A stretch of DNA of 64,000 nt. It comes from Bacillota bacterium (lineage in GTDB: Bacteria; Bacillota; Clostridia; Acetivibrionales; DSM-1351). Positions 1-9,819 of the stretch are shown here, one piece after another. The notes under the pieces are model-generated. The model saw only the letters and a program-made list of their open reading frames with translations. It searched no databases and was not told the DNA's origin. The position numbers and the translations under genes are program-made. The first letter of the stretch is position 1. Each line of letters starts with the position of its first letter. The DNA lies in the NCBI GenBank assembly GCA_023409265.1, contig JAEYHZ010000013.1, positions 30,223-94,222 of the forward strand, written 5' to 3'.

Positions 1-974
1 ACCCTTCTGCTTCCGAAGCCCATAAAGTTCCGGAGAAATTCCTCATCAATCTCAGACATAACAGTCTCGTAAATTCTTGCAGGGATATTCCCGGGCTTCA
101 GTAGTTCTGCAGTCCTCTTTTGAATCTCAATACACTTGCGGTGCGCCTTTACTATTTCATCCGAGGGAACTCCACCAAAACTATAAACCTGTGTCCTGTC
201 ACTATGGTAGCCATTCATCCCGAATCCGATATCCACAAATACCAGATCACCCTTTTTAAGCCGCCTGTCTCTGCTTCCCAATATAGGAACCGCTGCACTC
301 ATTCCCCGCATTCCGCCGGGGCCGTCGAAATTGGTAGGATATAGCGAATTTTCACCGAAGCCGATTTGTCCGGCGATCATTTCAGTCTGATATCTGAAAA
401 AGCGCGAAACGCCATGGAAGCCTATTTTAAGCATTTGTTCATATAGTTCGGCAGTAAAGTCAAGTTCCGACATTCCTTCCCTGAGAAGCCCAGGAACGAT
501 TTCGTCAAGAAGTTTGCCATGTATCTTTCCCGATTCCTTCATCCAAAAAAGCTCATATGGACTCTTTACTGCCCTTATGCCAAAAACTATATTATCTAAA
601 CTATACATTTGTTTTATGGAGAAATATTTTTTAAGTCTGTCAAGAATCCCAATTGTCAGGAGTTCAGTCTCAACGAGAAGGTTTCCCAATTCCTGTCCGG
701 CAACTGCTGAAGCATCTCTGTAGCTTTCCATAGGATAAATACATGAAAGCGGAGATTCAAGCTCTGCCCTTTCAAAACTTCTTCTGGCAAAATACATTGT
801 GTCCCCGTCTTTTTTAATAATCAGTATTCCTTCCTGCATGGTCCCTGTAAAATAGTATTGATTTACACGGCTTAAAATTATTGCAGTATCCCACTCAGGG
901 TAATTTTTATCAGCCGCTTCTCTTAAATTCCTTATTCTTTGTTCCAGTTCCTGTTTTGTTGCCTGTATATTCAT
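1..974 (-). CDS. M24-family metallopeptidase (Xaa-Pro aminopeptidase-like), C-terminus outside window
   Basis: Reading the minus strand from an ATG at 974 gives a continuous frame to the window edge (at least 324 residues). The N-terminal half resembles the creatinase/prolidase N-domain. Around positions 180-240 the frame encodes VDIGFGMNGYHSDRTQVY, which carries the two metal-ligand aspartates typical of the pita-bread M24 fold (VDIG and SDRT). The last visible residues, near FMGFGSRR, approach the region where the GHGIGL-type histidine motif should lie, beyond the edge. The start is supported by GAGGAG about 12 bases upstream; a nearby earlier ATG stops at once. The likely role is removal of N-terminal residues ahead of proline in cytoplasmic peptides. 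Substrate is not determinable. Confidence 0.85.
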   Translation of the reverse strand, partial: MNIQATKQELEQRIRNLREAADKNYPEWDTAIILSRVNQYYFTGTMQEGILIIKKDGDTMYFARRSFERAELESPLSCIYPMESYRDASAVAGQELGNLLVETELLTIGILDRLKKYFSIKQMYSLDNIVFGIRAVKSPYELFWMKESGKIHGKLLDEIVPGLLREGMSELDFTAELYEQMLKIGFHGVSRFFRYQTEMIAGQIGFGENSLYPTNFDGPGGMRGMSAAVPILGSRDRRLKKGDLVFVDIGFGMNGYHSDRTQVYSFGGVPSDEIVKAHRKCIEIQKRTAELLKPGNIPARIYETVMSEIDEEFLRNFMGFGSRR

Positions 975-1118
975 TATGTATGCATGCTCCTCTAATTTTA
1001 TGGGCTTGGTCAAAGTGACTGTGCCCCCTTTTGTTAATAATATTAGCATAATAAGATATTAACAGGCAAAACAATTTATCGCTCTACTTTTCTAAAGGCT
1101 CTCTCCTTCTCCTGAAAT

Positions 1119-2903
1119 TCATGAGTAATATATATCCGAAAACTCTATATTAATGCGCTCAATCCTTCGCTGAGTTTCAACTTCTTCCAGTCTGACGACC
1201 TCCTCCTCATTTTCTGCTGTTACTACCGGGAGCTCAATTATGAATTCACTTCCCTTGCCATATTCACTGACAGCTGTCAGACTACCCCCATGCATTTCAA
1301 CAAAGGACTTTGCCATTGCCAGACCTATTCCGCTGCCCTCATGGTTTCTTGTAAGCGTTTGTTCCACTTGTACGAAGCGCTCAAAAATAAGTTTTTGCTT
1401 TTCCTGAGGGATTCCAACTCCCGTATCCTTTACTGATATAATAATGTAATCGGACTTATCCTGAACTTTGACAAAAATGCTTCCACCGGCATCAGTAAAC
1501 TTTATGGCGTTGGAAATGAGATTTAGCATTATTCTCTCAATTTTATCTATATCGCAGGCTATGTACTTTTCTTCAACATTCTTTTCAAAAAAGAGGCTTA
1601 TCCCTTTATTCTCAGTGAATTCCTCAATAGATAATGTTATGTCTTCAACAATTTTAACTATATTATGGTTTTTTGCATGTTTTTCAAGAAAACCCACATC
1701 TATTTTTGTAGAGTCAATCAGGTTGTTTACCAGCCGCATTAATCTGTAGCAGTTCTGTTTCATTGTTTTCAGATGTTTGAAAAGATTACCCTTCTGCAAG
1801 GCTTTCTCGCTTTCAAAGTAGAATTTGCACAATTGTATGGACGATAGAATAACATTTAGAGGCGTTCTAAACTCATGAGAAATATTTGCAAAGAACTGGG
1901 TTCGTAATTTTTCAAGCTCGGCAGATTCCTTAAGCAGTCTTTTGTCCTCTTCAACCAACATTTCAAGATTTTCAATCTTTTTTCTTTTAAGTATATATCC
2001 GATGACCAAAAGACAGGATAGAATACAAAAGGCAATAGTTATAAAAGTCAGGGAAAAAAAGTTCTGCTTAAGTATATCCAACTCTTTAAATACCTCTTGT
2101 TCAGGTGCTGTTAATGCCAATATCCAATCCGAATCAGGGATAGGGGTATATGTAATAAACTTGGTTACCCCGTTATATTCATAAAAGCAGGATCCCAATT
2201 GTTCTCCTGATATGGTATCTAATACTTTAGCCAAATCTTTATTATCGTAACCATCCTTAGGATTTTCCAGAACAAATGACCTATTTGGATGTGCAATTAT
2301 TGTCCCTGTTTTACTTACAATAAAAGCATACCCTGTTTTCCCAACTTTTAAGCCGCTGATACAATTATACAGTGTACCCGGATCAATACTTGCCGTGAGA
2401 GTTCCCACAGTAGTTCCATTTTTGTCACGTATCGGTGTAGAGCAAGCAAGAATTACCTTATTGTCAATTCTGCCAACGAAAGGGTCTGAAAGGTAAGTTT
2501 CGCCCTGCAGTGATCTTTGAACCCATTCTCTGTCAGAGAGGTCAAGACTTTCGCCACTTGTTGAGTGAGCAAAACCTTTCATATCCGTAACCTGGAATCT
2601 TAGAATATTCAGCCGTTTTGCTTCCTCAATCAGAATTGGTTTTTGTATTGACCAGTCCATTGTTCGAACTGCTGATCTGAAACTTATACCTTCAATAACT
2701 GTTTTATATTCACTTAAATGCTGACTTAATAAATTTGAATTATCTTTTGTTCTGGATATGGCAGAGTCAACAATACTTTTTTTTAAGACTTCGGAGGTAT
2801 TCTGATACGACATAATTCCCAATACTCCGAAAATAACCAGAATTATTACAAAAATGATTGGTAAGAATTCAAAACCAGAAATATGTTTCCCATTTATTCT
2901 CAT
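1119..2903 (-). CDS. Membrane sensor histidine kinase with extracellular Cache domain
   Basis: The 594-residue protein has one transmembrane segment at about 12-33, a large extracellular region (about 40-270) with the dCache/PDC look (GYAFIVSKTGTIIAHPN), a second membrane segment at about 284-305, then HisKA with the phospho-acceptor in ISHEFRTPLN (H343) and a HATPase domain with the N box (LISNAIKFTD) and G boxes (DTGVGI, GSGIGLAM). It therefore senses a small extracellular ligand and phosphorylates a response regulator. No response regulator lies next to it, so it is an orphan kinase here. It may feed a sporulation-type or remote regulator, but that is inference. A kinase of this kind beside the M24 gene is not a recognised pairing. 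Confidence 0.9.
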   Translation of the reverse strand: MRINGKHISGFEFLPIIFVIILVIFGVLGIMSYQNTSEVLKKSIVDSAISRTKDNSNLLSQHLSEYKTVIEGISFRSAVRTMDWSIQKPILIEEAKRLNILRFQVTDMKGFAHSTSGESLDLSDREWVQRSLQGETYLSDPFVGRIDNKVILACSTPIRDKNGTTVGTLTASIDPGTLYNCISGLKVGKTGYAFIVSKTGTIIAHPNRSFVLENPKDGYDNKDLAKVLDTISGEQLGSCFYEYNGVTKFITYTPIPDSDWILALTAPEQEVFKELDILKQNFFSLTFITIAFCILSCLLVIGYILKRKKIENLEMLVEEDKRLLKESAELEKLRTQFFANISHEFRTPLNVILSSIQLCKFYFESEKALQKGNLFKHLKTMKQNCYRLMRLVNNLIDSTKIDVGFLEKHAKNHNIVKIVEDITLSIEEFTENKGISLFFEKNVEEKYIACDIDKIERIMLNLISNAIKFTDAGGSIFVKVQDKSDYIIISVKDTGVGIPQEKQKLIFERFVQVEQTLTRNHEGSGIGLAMAKSFVEMHGGSLTAVSEYGKGSEFIIELPVVTAENEEEVVRLEEVETQRRIERINIEFSDIYYS

Positions 2904-3016
2904 TTCTTCTTATTCCCCTATCAGAATTATTGTATTAAATATGTAATTACGTGAACCTATTCTATTTTACAATATTTTTACATAAATTTCTATATTTACA
3001 ATATAATTCGATATTA

Positions 3017-3034
3017 TCCTAAAAATTTTTAGGA
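3017..3034. terminator. 18-bp perfect palindrome between convergently read minus-strand genes
   Basis: The sequence TCCTAAAAATTTTTAGGA is a perfect inverted repeat just past the stop of the transglutaminase-like gene. It can form an 8-9 bp hairpin on either strand, but it is AT-rich and has no long T tract beyond it on the minus strand. It may act as a weak terminator or a protein-binding site. Confidence 0.4.
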
Positions 3035-3041
3035 AGGGAAT

Positions 3042-4241
3042 TTACCATTCTCCCTGAACTGTTGCGTTCTTATGATCAAAGGTGAATCTTGAAGTGTCAA
3101 AATAATTACCGCTTACTCCGAAAGTGCAGTCAACATTTATCCATCTTTTTGATTCGGAATCGTAAAACTGATTCCAGGCATGATCTCCCCATGCAAGCCC
3201 ACTATATCCCAGTCCTGTTACCATTCTAACCTTAATTTTATTAGCCTTGCACATGGAAATAAACATGCTTGAATAATCAAAGCAAATCCCTTTTCGGGTA
3301 TCATAACACACAATTGTTCCGGATTGTGTATCACTTGTATCTCTGGCTATGATTCTTGCCTTTTCATAGTCATATTTAATGTTATTGGTAATCCACTTAT
3401 ACAACTTTTTACTCTTGTCATAATCAGTACTTTCACCTTTTGTCAGGTCAAGTGCCAATTTATCAATCTCAGGAGTAGATTTCACCGCATCATCAAGGGT
3501 TACCCCGTTAAAGTACTGTATAACCTTAATATTGTAATTGCCCAATGCATCTTTAATGTTTTCGGCAATTTTATTTCTTTGATCACTGATACCCTCCTGC
3601 TTATTAAATTGATCATTAATAATTACCGGTATTTTTTTTGCAATATCTGAATCAACAACCGGCTTAAGAGCGGTATCATAAACGGCATTAAGCACACTTG
3701 ACTCATCAATATATTTTGAAAGCCCCGGTACAGTAAAATAATAAGAGAAGAAATAGAATATAAAGCTCAGACAAATTAGAGTTACCAGAGCCCTTGGAAT
3801 ACTACATAAAAGAGAGATTATTCTTTTTGTAATTGAACCTAATGAATTCATCGACTTATAGATACTATGAGCTGCATTGTCAAATACATAATTATATAAC
3901 GGGTAAGTAACAAGTCTTAATAAAAGTACAACAATTATCAAAATAATAAATGCAGCACACAAATAAGTATATATGTTATTTGCAGCCAGACTTGCCTTTA
4001 CAGCTGACGGCAATGCTTCATATATGTACATGAAAATAAAATTACTCTTGTCAAAAAGGATTCCCTTTGTGATGAATAGCGCTATCAACAACGCTGTTAT
4101 AAATTCGATATTATTTACTATGGAATAAAAGCCATTTAGAATTCTTTCACGGTTAAAGGGCGTAAATAATGCAGTAACAAGAATAAATACAACCGGAACT
4201 ATAAGAATCAAGCTAACAGGATTAAAATTTATGTCAATCAA
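3042..4241 (-). CDS. Polytopic membrane protein with C-terminal transglutaminase-like domain
   Basis: The N-terminal half has about four to five hydrophobic helices resembling a CvpA-type membrane domain. The C-terminal half is a transglutaminase-like (papain-fold) domain with a visible catalytic triad: Cys in KGICFDYSS, His in GDHAWNQF and Asp in NVDCTFG. Such proteins act at the membrane, often as peptidases or amidases on the cell surface rather than true transglutaminases. The start is best placed at a TTG at 4241, because AGGTGA lies five bases upstream; a GTG at 4250 overlaps that ribosome binding site. The gene stands alone between the kinase and glnN. Substrate is unknown. Confidence 0.8.
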   Translation of the reverse strand: MIDINFNPVSLILIVPVVFILVTALFTPFNRERILNGFYSIVNNIEFITALLIALFITKGILFDKSNFIFMYIYEALPSAVKASLAANNIYTYLCAAFIILIIVVLLLRLVTYPLYNYVFDNAAHSIYKSMNSLGSITKRIISLLCSIPRALVTLICLSFIFYFFSYYFTVPGLSKYIDESSVLNAVYDTALKPVVDSDIAKKIPVIINDQFNKQEGISDQRNKIAENIKDALGNYNIKVIQYFNGVTLDDAVKSTPEIDKLALDLTKGESTDYDKSKKLYKWITNNIKYDYEKARIIARDTSDTQSGTIVCYDTRKGICFDYSSMFISMCKANKIKVRMVTGLGYSGLAWGDHAWNQFYDSESKRWINVDCTFGVSGNYFDTSRFTFDHKNATVQGEW

Positions 4242-4561
4242 TATAATCACCTTTTAATATAAAATATAATAACATTAGTGAAAAAGACAGCGAATATCAG
4301 TATTATAACACACTTGCCTTAAATATTTTAAATTTCCCTGCAATAAGGTAAAAATTGCCATAATTTTTGCATTTCAATATTGGATATATTGCAATTTCTT
4401 TATGTTAAATAATTATTTTAAAAATCTGAATTATTTCTGTATATTCAGTCAAATAAACAGTTTTATGATTTTCGATCAATCCGGCTTAAAATCTAAAAAC
4501 GACGCAACCATTATTTCCTCTTGCAATTATCAAGAAAAAATTGTATCTTTTAATAGTACCC

Positions 4562-4675
4562 CATTTTTTGCTGATTTTCAAGGCGTAAGGACGCAGTCTG
4601 GCTTGCCGCAAGGCAAGGACGACAACGAAGAAAAGCGGCAAAATAGCCAATGTAAGGCGTATTGTACGTTGTCAA
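4562..4675 (+). repeat. Structured intergenic element upstream of glnN, possibly a dispersed repeat
   Basis: The 538-bp gap before glnN is mostly AT-rich with no gene, but about 115 bp in it is GC-richer and self-complementary. It holds a 6-bp hairpin closed by a GCAA tetraloop (CTTGCC-GCAA-GGCAAG, 4602-4617), a small GCGT/ACGC hairpin before it, and flanking arms that pair imperfectly (TTTTTTGCTGATTTTC with GAAAAGCGGCAAAAT). Its end (4657-4675, ending CGTTGTCAA) recurs in inverse orientation at 24506-24524 with one mismatch. A frame runs through it, but it has no ribosome binding site and no recognisable protein. Confidence 0.45.
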
Positions 4676-4779
4676 TAGAGGGTAATATTCCATATGATAA
4701 TAAAGTGACTTACTTATGAAGATTAAAATATAATCATCTGAATTAAGCTGCTTTTTAAAATTTATTTACGAGGTGATTT

Positions 4780-6873
4780 ATGAGTCATTTAAGCGAAATT
4801 TTTGGTTCAAATGTTTTTAACGATTCAGTCATGAGAGAAAGACTTCCTAAAGCTACATACAAAGCTTTGAGAAAAACTATTGACGAAGGCCTTCCTCTAA
4901 CTCTTGAGATTGCCGAAGTAGTTTCCAGCTGCATGAAGGATTGGGCAATAGAAAAAGGAGCAACTCACTTTACTCACTGGTTCCAGCCTATGACCGGAAT
5001 AACTGCTGAAAAACATGATTCCTTTATCAATCCTACTGAAGACGGCAAGGTAATATTGGAATTTTCCGGAAAAGAACTTATAAAAGGTGAAGCTGATGGT
5101 TCCTCCTTCCCTTCTGGAGGCTTGCGTGCCACTTTTGAAGCAAGAGGTTATACCGCTTGGGATTGTACTTCACCTGCATTTATAAAAAATCATACATTAT
5201 GTATTCCGACTGCTTTCTGTTCATACACCGGAGAAACCCTTGATAAAAAGACTCCCTTATTAAGATCAATGGAATGCCTGTCTAAAAGTGCAGTCAGAGT
5301 TCTCCGTCTGTTTGGAAATACAAAGGTAACCAAGGTCACTTCAACAGTAGGTCCAGAACAGGAATACTTCCTGATAGATAAAAAATTGTATGACCAGCGC
5401 AAGGACCTGATATTCACAGGGCGTACACTTTTTGGCGCCAAAGCTCCAAAGGGTCAGGAAATGGAAGATCATTACTATGGAAGCATAAAAGAACGTGTCT
5501 CAGCATTTATGAAGGATCTTGACGAAGAATTGTGGAAGCTTGGAATATCAGCCAAGACTGAGCACAATGAAGTTGCTCCTGCCCAGCATGAGCTGGCACC
5601 GATTTTCACAACAGCAAATATAGCAACCGACCATAATCAGCTCACTATGGAGCTTCTCAAAGCAGTGGCCTTAAGACACGGTCTTGTGTGTCTGCTTCAC
5701 GAAAAACCCTTTGCAGGTGTTAACGGTTCGGGTAAACACAACAACTGGTCATTATCTACCAATGATGGTCAGAACCTGCTTGATCCAGGTAAAACGCCTC
5801 ATGAAAATGCACAGTTCCTTTTATTCCTATGTGCGGTTATAAAAGCAGTCGATGAATACGCCGATCTTTTAAGACTTGCTGCAGGCAACCCGGGGAACGA
5901 CCATAGACTTGGTGCAAATGAAGCCCCTCCGGCAATAATCTCCATATTCCTTGGTGATGAACTTACAAACATTCTGGAACAGATAGTTTCAGGTGAAGAC
6001 ATATGTGCAAACAAAGCAGGAAAATTAACTGTTGGTGTTTCAACACTTCCGGCATTTCCGAAGGATACTACCGACAGAAACAGAACCTCTCCCTTTGCAT
6101 TTACAGGAAATAAATTTGAGTTCCGAATGGTTGGTTCCTCAGCTTCCATAGCATCATCAAATTTCTTTCTCAATACAATTGTTGCTGACGTTCTGGAACA
6201 ATTTGCAGACAGAATGGAAAAAGCAGAATCTCTTGAGACAGAAGTTAACAGTATAGTTAAGGAAGTGGCCCGGAAAAACGGACGTGTCATATTCAACGGT
6301 AACGGCTACTCCGATGAATGGGTCACTGAAGCAGCAAAAAGAGGACTTCCAAACATAAGGAGTTATGTTGAAGCAATTCCATGCCTCCTTGCTGAAAAGA
6401 ACCTCTCTGTTATGGAAAAGCATAAGGTTTTCAGCAGAGTTGAAATGCATTCCAGATATGAGATATCTCTTGAGAAATATATCAAGACAATTAACATAGA
6501 AGCACTGACAATGCTGGAAATGGGCAAGAGACAGATCCTGCCTGTGGCCATTGACTATGGAGCGCAGGTTGCAAACTCGATTAACCAGATAAAGAGCTGC
6601 GGAGTTGATGCCGATATCAGTGCAAATGTGGAACTGCTTAAAGAAGTTACTTCGCTTACTTCCCAGTTAAAGAAAGAGATTTCAATTCTGGAAGAAAAGG
6701 TTTCAATAGCTCAGGAATCACATCAGGACACTTACGCCCAGGCTTTGTATTACAGAACCGACGTATTTGCACAAATGAGCAATCTGAGGGCAGCCGCCGA
6801 CAAGCTGGAAACTATTGTTGATTCAAGGCTGTGGCCATATCCAACTTACGCAGATATTCTTTTTAATATATAA
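4780..6873 (+). CDS. glnN: Glutamine synthetase type III
   Basis: The 697-residue length and the opening (SEIFGSNVFND) match the GSIII family, which is much longer than GSI. Visible family motifs include GPEQEYFLID, the ATP/glutamate-site stretch NGSGKHNNWS, and AGNPGNDHRLGANEAPP. The enzyme condenses ammonia and glutamate using ATP, forming a large cytoplasmic homo-oligomer. The ribosome binding site GAGGTG lies seven bases before the ATG. It is monocistronic, with a terminator immediately downstream and the structured element at 4562-4675 upstream, where nitrogen-responsive control would be expected. Function is well supported; the regulation is inference. Confidence 0.97.
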   Translation: MSHLSEIFGSNVFNDSVMRERLPKATYKALRKTIDEGLPLTLEIAEVVSSCMKDWAIEKGATHFTHWFQPMTGITAEKHDSFINPTEDGKVILEFSGKELIKGEADGSSFPSGGLRATFEARGYTAWDCTSPAFIKNHTLCIPTAFCSYTGETLDKKTPLLRSMECLSKSAVRVLRLFGNTKVTKVTSTVGPEQEYFLIDKKLYDQRKDLIFTGRTLFGAKAPKGQEMEDHYYGSIKERVSAFMKDLDEELWKLGISAKTEHNEVAPAQHELAPIFTTANIATDHNQLTMELLKAVALRHGLVCLLHEKPFAGVNGSGKHNNWSLSTNDGQNLLDPGKTPHENAQFLLFLCAVIKAVDEYADLLRLAAGNPGNDHRLGANEAPPAIISIFLGDELTNILEQIVSGEDICANKAGKLTVGVSTLPAFPKDTTDRNRTSPFAFTGNKFEFRMVGSSASIASSNFFLNTIVADVLEQFADRMEKAESLETEVNSIVKEVARKNGRVIFNGNGYSDEWVTEAAKRGLPNIRSYVEAIPCLLAEKNLSVMEKHKVFSRVEMHSRYEISLEKYIKTINIEALTMLEMGKRQILPVAIDYGAQVANSINQIKSCGVDADISANVELLKEVTSLTSQLKKEISILEEKVSIAQESHQDTYAQALYYRTDVFAQMSNLRAAADKLETIVDSRLWPYPTYADILFNI

Positions 6874-6886
6874 TCCCTTATAAAAG

Positions 6887-6925
6887 GCAGTACTGAGAGG
6901 ACAAAACTCCCGGTACTGCTTTTTT
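6887..6925 (+). terminator. Rho-independent terminator of glnN
   Basis: GCAGTAC at 6887 pairs with GTACTGC at 6913-6919, with an inner GAG/CTC pairing, and the stem is followed by a run of six to seven T residues. It begins 14 bases after the glnN stop. Confidence 0.85.
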
Positions 6926-7071
6926 ATGTTGTGGTCTCAAAATATTATGAACTATTTATCGCTCTATGGTTTTTCTACATAGCAACAGAAAATCAGACTA
7001 TAAAACAAGTTTATAGCCTGATTTCCACTTTAATACTTTTCACATTCAGTTTTAAAATGTATTAATTAAAC

Positions 7072-7605
7072 TTAATAGTCAAAGCCCATATCAAGCGCCT
7101 TCATTTCTTCAGGGATAAGGTGATGTTTTTTTGAAGGCAGCACCTTTTTCAAAGCTGCTTCAAAGCTTTCCTTTGAAACAATACCTGTCTTGGCAAGCAG
7201 CTTTCCTAAAATAATAATATTGGCATATGTCAGGTTTCCCATATCGGAAGCATACTGAGTTGCAGGAACTCCTGCAAAATCAACGTCAGTTCTTTTTGGT
7301 TTTGTTTCAACAAGTGAACTATCTGAAATTATCAAGCCATTTGGCTCAACTATTCTTTCAAATTTCTCAAGCGAGGGACCATTCATGACCACAAGACAAT
7401 TAACCGTATCAAGAATTGGTGAACCAACAGGCTCATCCGATATAACCACGCTGCAGTTTGCTGTTCCGCCTCTCATTTCAGGACCATAGGATGGAAGCCA
7501 TGAAACATATTTCCCTTCCAGCATACCTGCATAAGCAATCAATCTGCCAGCAGAAAGTATTCCCTGACCACCAAATCCCGCGATAATCAATTCCAGCTGT
7601 TTCAT
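7072..7605 (-). CDS. 2-oxoacid:ferredoxin oxidoreductase, gamma subunit
   Basis: This is the gamma (POR/KOR domain III) subunit: LELIIAGFGGQGILSAGRLIAYAG is typical of the family's opening (written here in full only as a landmark near residues 3-20). The subunit completes the oxidoreductase encoded by the genes just upstream on the same strand, which oxidatively decarboxylates a 2-oxoacid to acyl-CoA with ferredoxin as electron acceptor. The start is set at 7605: a longer frame would begin at 7617, but that ATG is part of the GGAGG ribosome binding site (ATGGAGGTTAGCATG). The gene is last in the operon and separated from the beta gene by about 110 bp containing a small perfect hairpin. Confidence 0.9.
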   Translation of the reverse strand: MKQLELIIAGFGGQGILSAGRLIAYAGMLEGKYVSWLPSYGPEMRGGTANCSVVISDEPVGSPILDTVNCLVVMNGPSLEKFERIVEPNGLIISDSSLVETKPKRTDVDFAGVPATQYASDMGNLTYANIIILGKLLAKTGIVSKESFEAALKKVLPSKKHHLIPEEMKALDMGFDY

Positions 7606-7619
7606 GCTAACCTCCAATC

Positions 7620-7636
7620 ACGTGCTTTAAGCACGT
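7620..7636. repeat. Perfect hairpin in the vor intercistronic gap
   Basis: ACGTGC-TTTAA-GCACGT lies just upstream of the gamma-subunit ribosome binding site. It lacks a T tract, so mRNA processing or stability is more likely than termination. Confidence 0.4.
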
Positions 7637-7718
7637 CAGAAAAAAGTAATAAAAAGACACTTGTGGCTTTTTGCTGCATGAAGAACTGAAATGAAGCACT
7701 AAATGTTGTCTTCATGCT

Positions 7719-8465
7719 TTACACCTCCAAATCCTTTCCTTTAAAGTTGCCCAAAGGATAGAACGGCATCATGTTCTGCTCCAGCCATTTCAAAGAATCC
7801 ACCGGGTTTATTCCCCAGTTTGTCGGGCAGGTAGACAGGACTTCAACTATGGAGAAGCCTTTTTTTGCTTTCTGAACCTGGAAAGCCTTTTTAATAGCAG
7901 CTTTAGTCTTGTTTATGTTTTTAACGTCATGTACTGAAGTTCTTTCAACGTAAACAGCACCCTCCAGGGTAGAGAGCATTTCACAGACCTTTACAGGGAA
8001 GCCGTGGATTTCGGGCTTTCTGCCATATGGCGAAGTAGTTGTAACCTGGTTCAAAAGGGTCGTAGGCGCCATCTGACCGGAAGTCATGCCATAAATTGCA
8101 TTATTAACAAATACTGTGGTTATATTTTCACCTCTGGTAGCAGCGTGAACTATTTCAGCAGTTCCTATGGCAGCCAGATCTCCGTCCCCCTGGTATGTGA
8201 ATACATAATTGTCTGGGTGAACTCTTTTTACACCTGTAGCAACTGCAGGTGCTCTGCCGTGGGCAGCCTGAACCATGTCACAGTTAAAGTACTCATAATT
8301 GTTATATGCACAGCCAACAGGTGATACACCTATTGTTGTACCTTCTATATCAAGTTCGTCAATTACTTCAGCTATCAGCCTGTGAATGATACCGTGGGTA
8401 CATCCGGGGCAATAGTGAAGTGACAGATCTTTTAAAGCATGCGGCTTCTTAAAAACTGTAGCCAT
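7719..8465 (-). CDS. 2-oxoacid:ferredoxin oxidoreductase, beta (thiamine pyrophosphate) subunit
   Basis: About 248 residues with the thiamine-diphosphate binding pattern of POR/KOR beta subunits: CPGCTHGI near the start (iron-sulfur/TPP region), GCAYNN, and the Mg-TPP motif GDGDLAAIG followed by NNAIYGMT. It binds TPP and attacks the 2-oxoacid carbonyl. The start is at 8465 (MATVFKK), because the alternative ATG at 8477 overlaps GGAGG in ATGGAGGTTATAATG. It follows the alpha gene by 53 bp, consistent with one transcript. The closest named families are KorB and the partner of VorB. Confidence 0.92.
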   Translation of the reverse strand: MATVFKKPHALKDLSLHYCPGCTHGIIHRLIAEVIDELDIEGTTIGVSPVGCAYNNYEYFNCDMVQAAHGRAPAVATGVKRVHPDNYVFTYQGDGDLAAIGTAEIVHAATRGENITTVFVNNAIYGMTSGQMAPTTLLNQVTTTSPYGRKPEIHGFPVKVCEMLSTLEGAVYVERTSVHDVKNINKTKAAIKKAFQVQKAKKGFSIVEVLSTCPTNWGINPVDSLKWLEQNMMPFYPLGNFKGKDLEV

Positions 8466-8518
8466 TATAACCTCCATTCCGCTGCCATGCAGCGATAAAA
8501 ATAGTAGTGAAAACCCGA

Positions 8519-9574
8519 TTATTTTAAAATTTCCTTGATTTTGTTCAGAATTTCCTTCTGGCTCGGAACCATACCGCCCATACGTCCGTAGAAGTGAACA
8601 GGACGCTTGCCGTTGACCGCAAGACGGACATCCTCAACCATCTGTCCTGCACTGAGTTCAACACTCAGGAAGGCTTTTGGCGTTTCAGCATATTGTTCAA
8701 AAGCAGCAGTCGGGAATGGCCATAATGTTACAGGACGTATAAGACCGACCTTGATGCCTTCTTTTTCGGCTGATTTTATAACATTTTTGATTATACGTGC
8801 AATAGTGCCGTAAGCTGTCACTATTATATCTGCATTTTCACAGTTGTAAGTCTCCACGAGAACTTCCTTCTGTTCTATTTGTCTGTATTTGGCCTGGAGC
8901 TTCAGATTGTGCTTTTCAAGAACTTCAGGATTGATATAGATGGAAGTCACATCATTGCTTTCTCTCTGCATCTTAGTTCCTGTCGTGGCCCAGCCCTTAT
9001 CGGCCTGATAAATTTCCTCACAGTCTTTAAATTCTACTGCTTCCATCATCTGTCCCAGCATACCGTCACCCATTATCATGGTGCAAATTCTGTATTTGTC
9101 AGAGATGTTAAAAGCGTTAACTGTCAATTCGTAAAGCTCCTGAACACTTGCCGGAGCAAGCACTACCATTTTGTAGTCTCCGTGTCCTCCGCCCTTTACT
9201 GCCTGAAAATAATCGCACTGCGCAGGTAATATACCACCCAGACCTGGGCCGCAGCGTACAATATTAACAATAACGCAAGGAAGTTCTGCACCGGCAATAT
9301 ATGACAGGCCTTCCTGCTTCAAGCTTATTCCGGGGCTTGAGGACGAGGTAAGAACACGTGCACCCGCTGCTGCGGCGCCGTATACCATATTTATAGCAGC
9401 TACTTCACTCTCAGCCTGAACAAATGTACCATCGATTTCAGGCATCTTTTTAGCCATATAATGAGCAATTTCTGTTTGCGGTGTAATAGGATAACCGAAA
9501 TAATGTTTACAGCCGGCTCTAATAGCAGCTTCTGCAATTACTTCGTTACCTTTCATTAATAATTTTTCTGACAT
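8519..9574 (-). CDS. vorB: 2-oxoacid:ferredoxin oxidoreductase, alpha subunit (VorB type)
   Basis: The 351-residue product opens MSEKLLMKGNEVIAEAAIRAG and carries GYPITPQTEI and SSSSPGISLKQEG, which I recognise from proteins named 3-methyl-2-oxobutanoate dehydrogenase subunit VorB (also called KorA). It forms the core with the beta subunit and takes part in oxidising branched-chain 2-oxoacids or 2-oxoglutarate to acyl-CoA and reduced ferredoxin. An upstream ATG at 9574+42 is in frame, but GGAGC eight bases before 9574 selects the shorter start. Distinguishing Vor from Kor needs biochemical data; the four-gene delta-alpha-beta-gamma order fits both. Confidence 0.88.
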   Translation of the reverse strand: MSEKLLMKGNEVIAEAAIRAGCKHYFGYPITPQTEIAHYMAKKMPEIDGTFVQAESEVAAINMVYGAAAAGARVLTSSSSPGISLKQEGLSYIAGAELPCVIVNIVRCGPGLGGILPAQCDYFQAVKGGGHGDYKMVVLAPASVQELYELTVNAFNISDKYRICTMIMGDGMLGQMMEAVEFKDCEEIYQADKGWATTGTKMQRESNDVTSIYINPEVLEKHNLKLQAKYRQIEQKEVLVETYNCENADIIVTAYGTIARIIKNVIKSAEKEGIKVGLIRPVTLWPFPTAAFEQYAETPKAFLSVELSAGQMVEDVRLAVNGKRPVHFYGRMGGMVPSQKEILNKIKEILK

Positions 9575-9819
9575 TTTAAGCTCCATTTCTGCATAGTGCA
9601 TATTGAATTTACCCAATACAGCTGCAAAAATTTCAACTGGAATTTTTATGGGTTTGAATCAATTTATTGCACGTGCCATTTATTTTAAATGCCTTAAAAG
9701 CAGGCACCTGTGTACTAGCTTTAAAGAAACTGCCAGTTTCCAAAACTAATTTCCCATCTGATGTTTTATTACTTTTCGCGCAAAATAAGAGTAAAAACTA
9801 ATATAAAACTTTTGAAATT

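Noticed and set aside
4402..4719. 105-codon frame upstream of glnN
   Set aside because: No ribosome binding site, passes through the structured repeat, composition unlike a protein of this organism.
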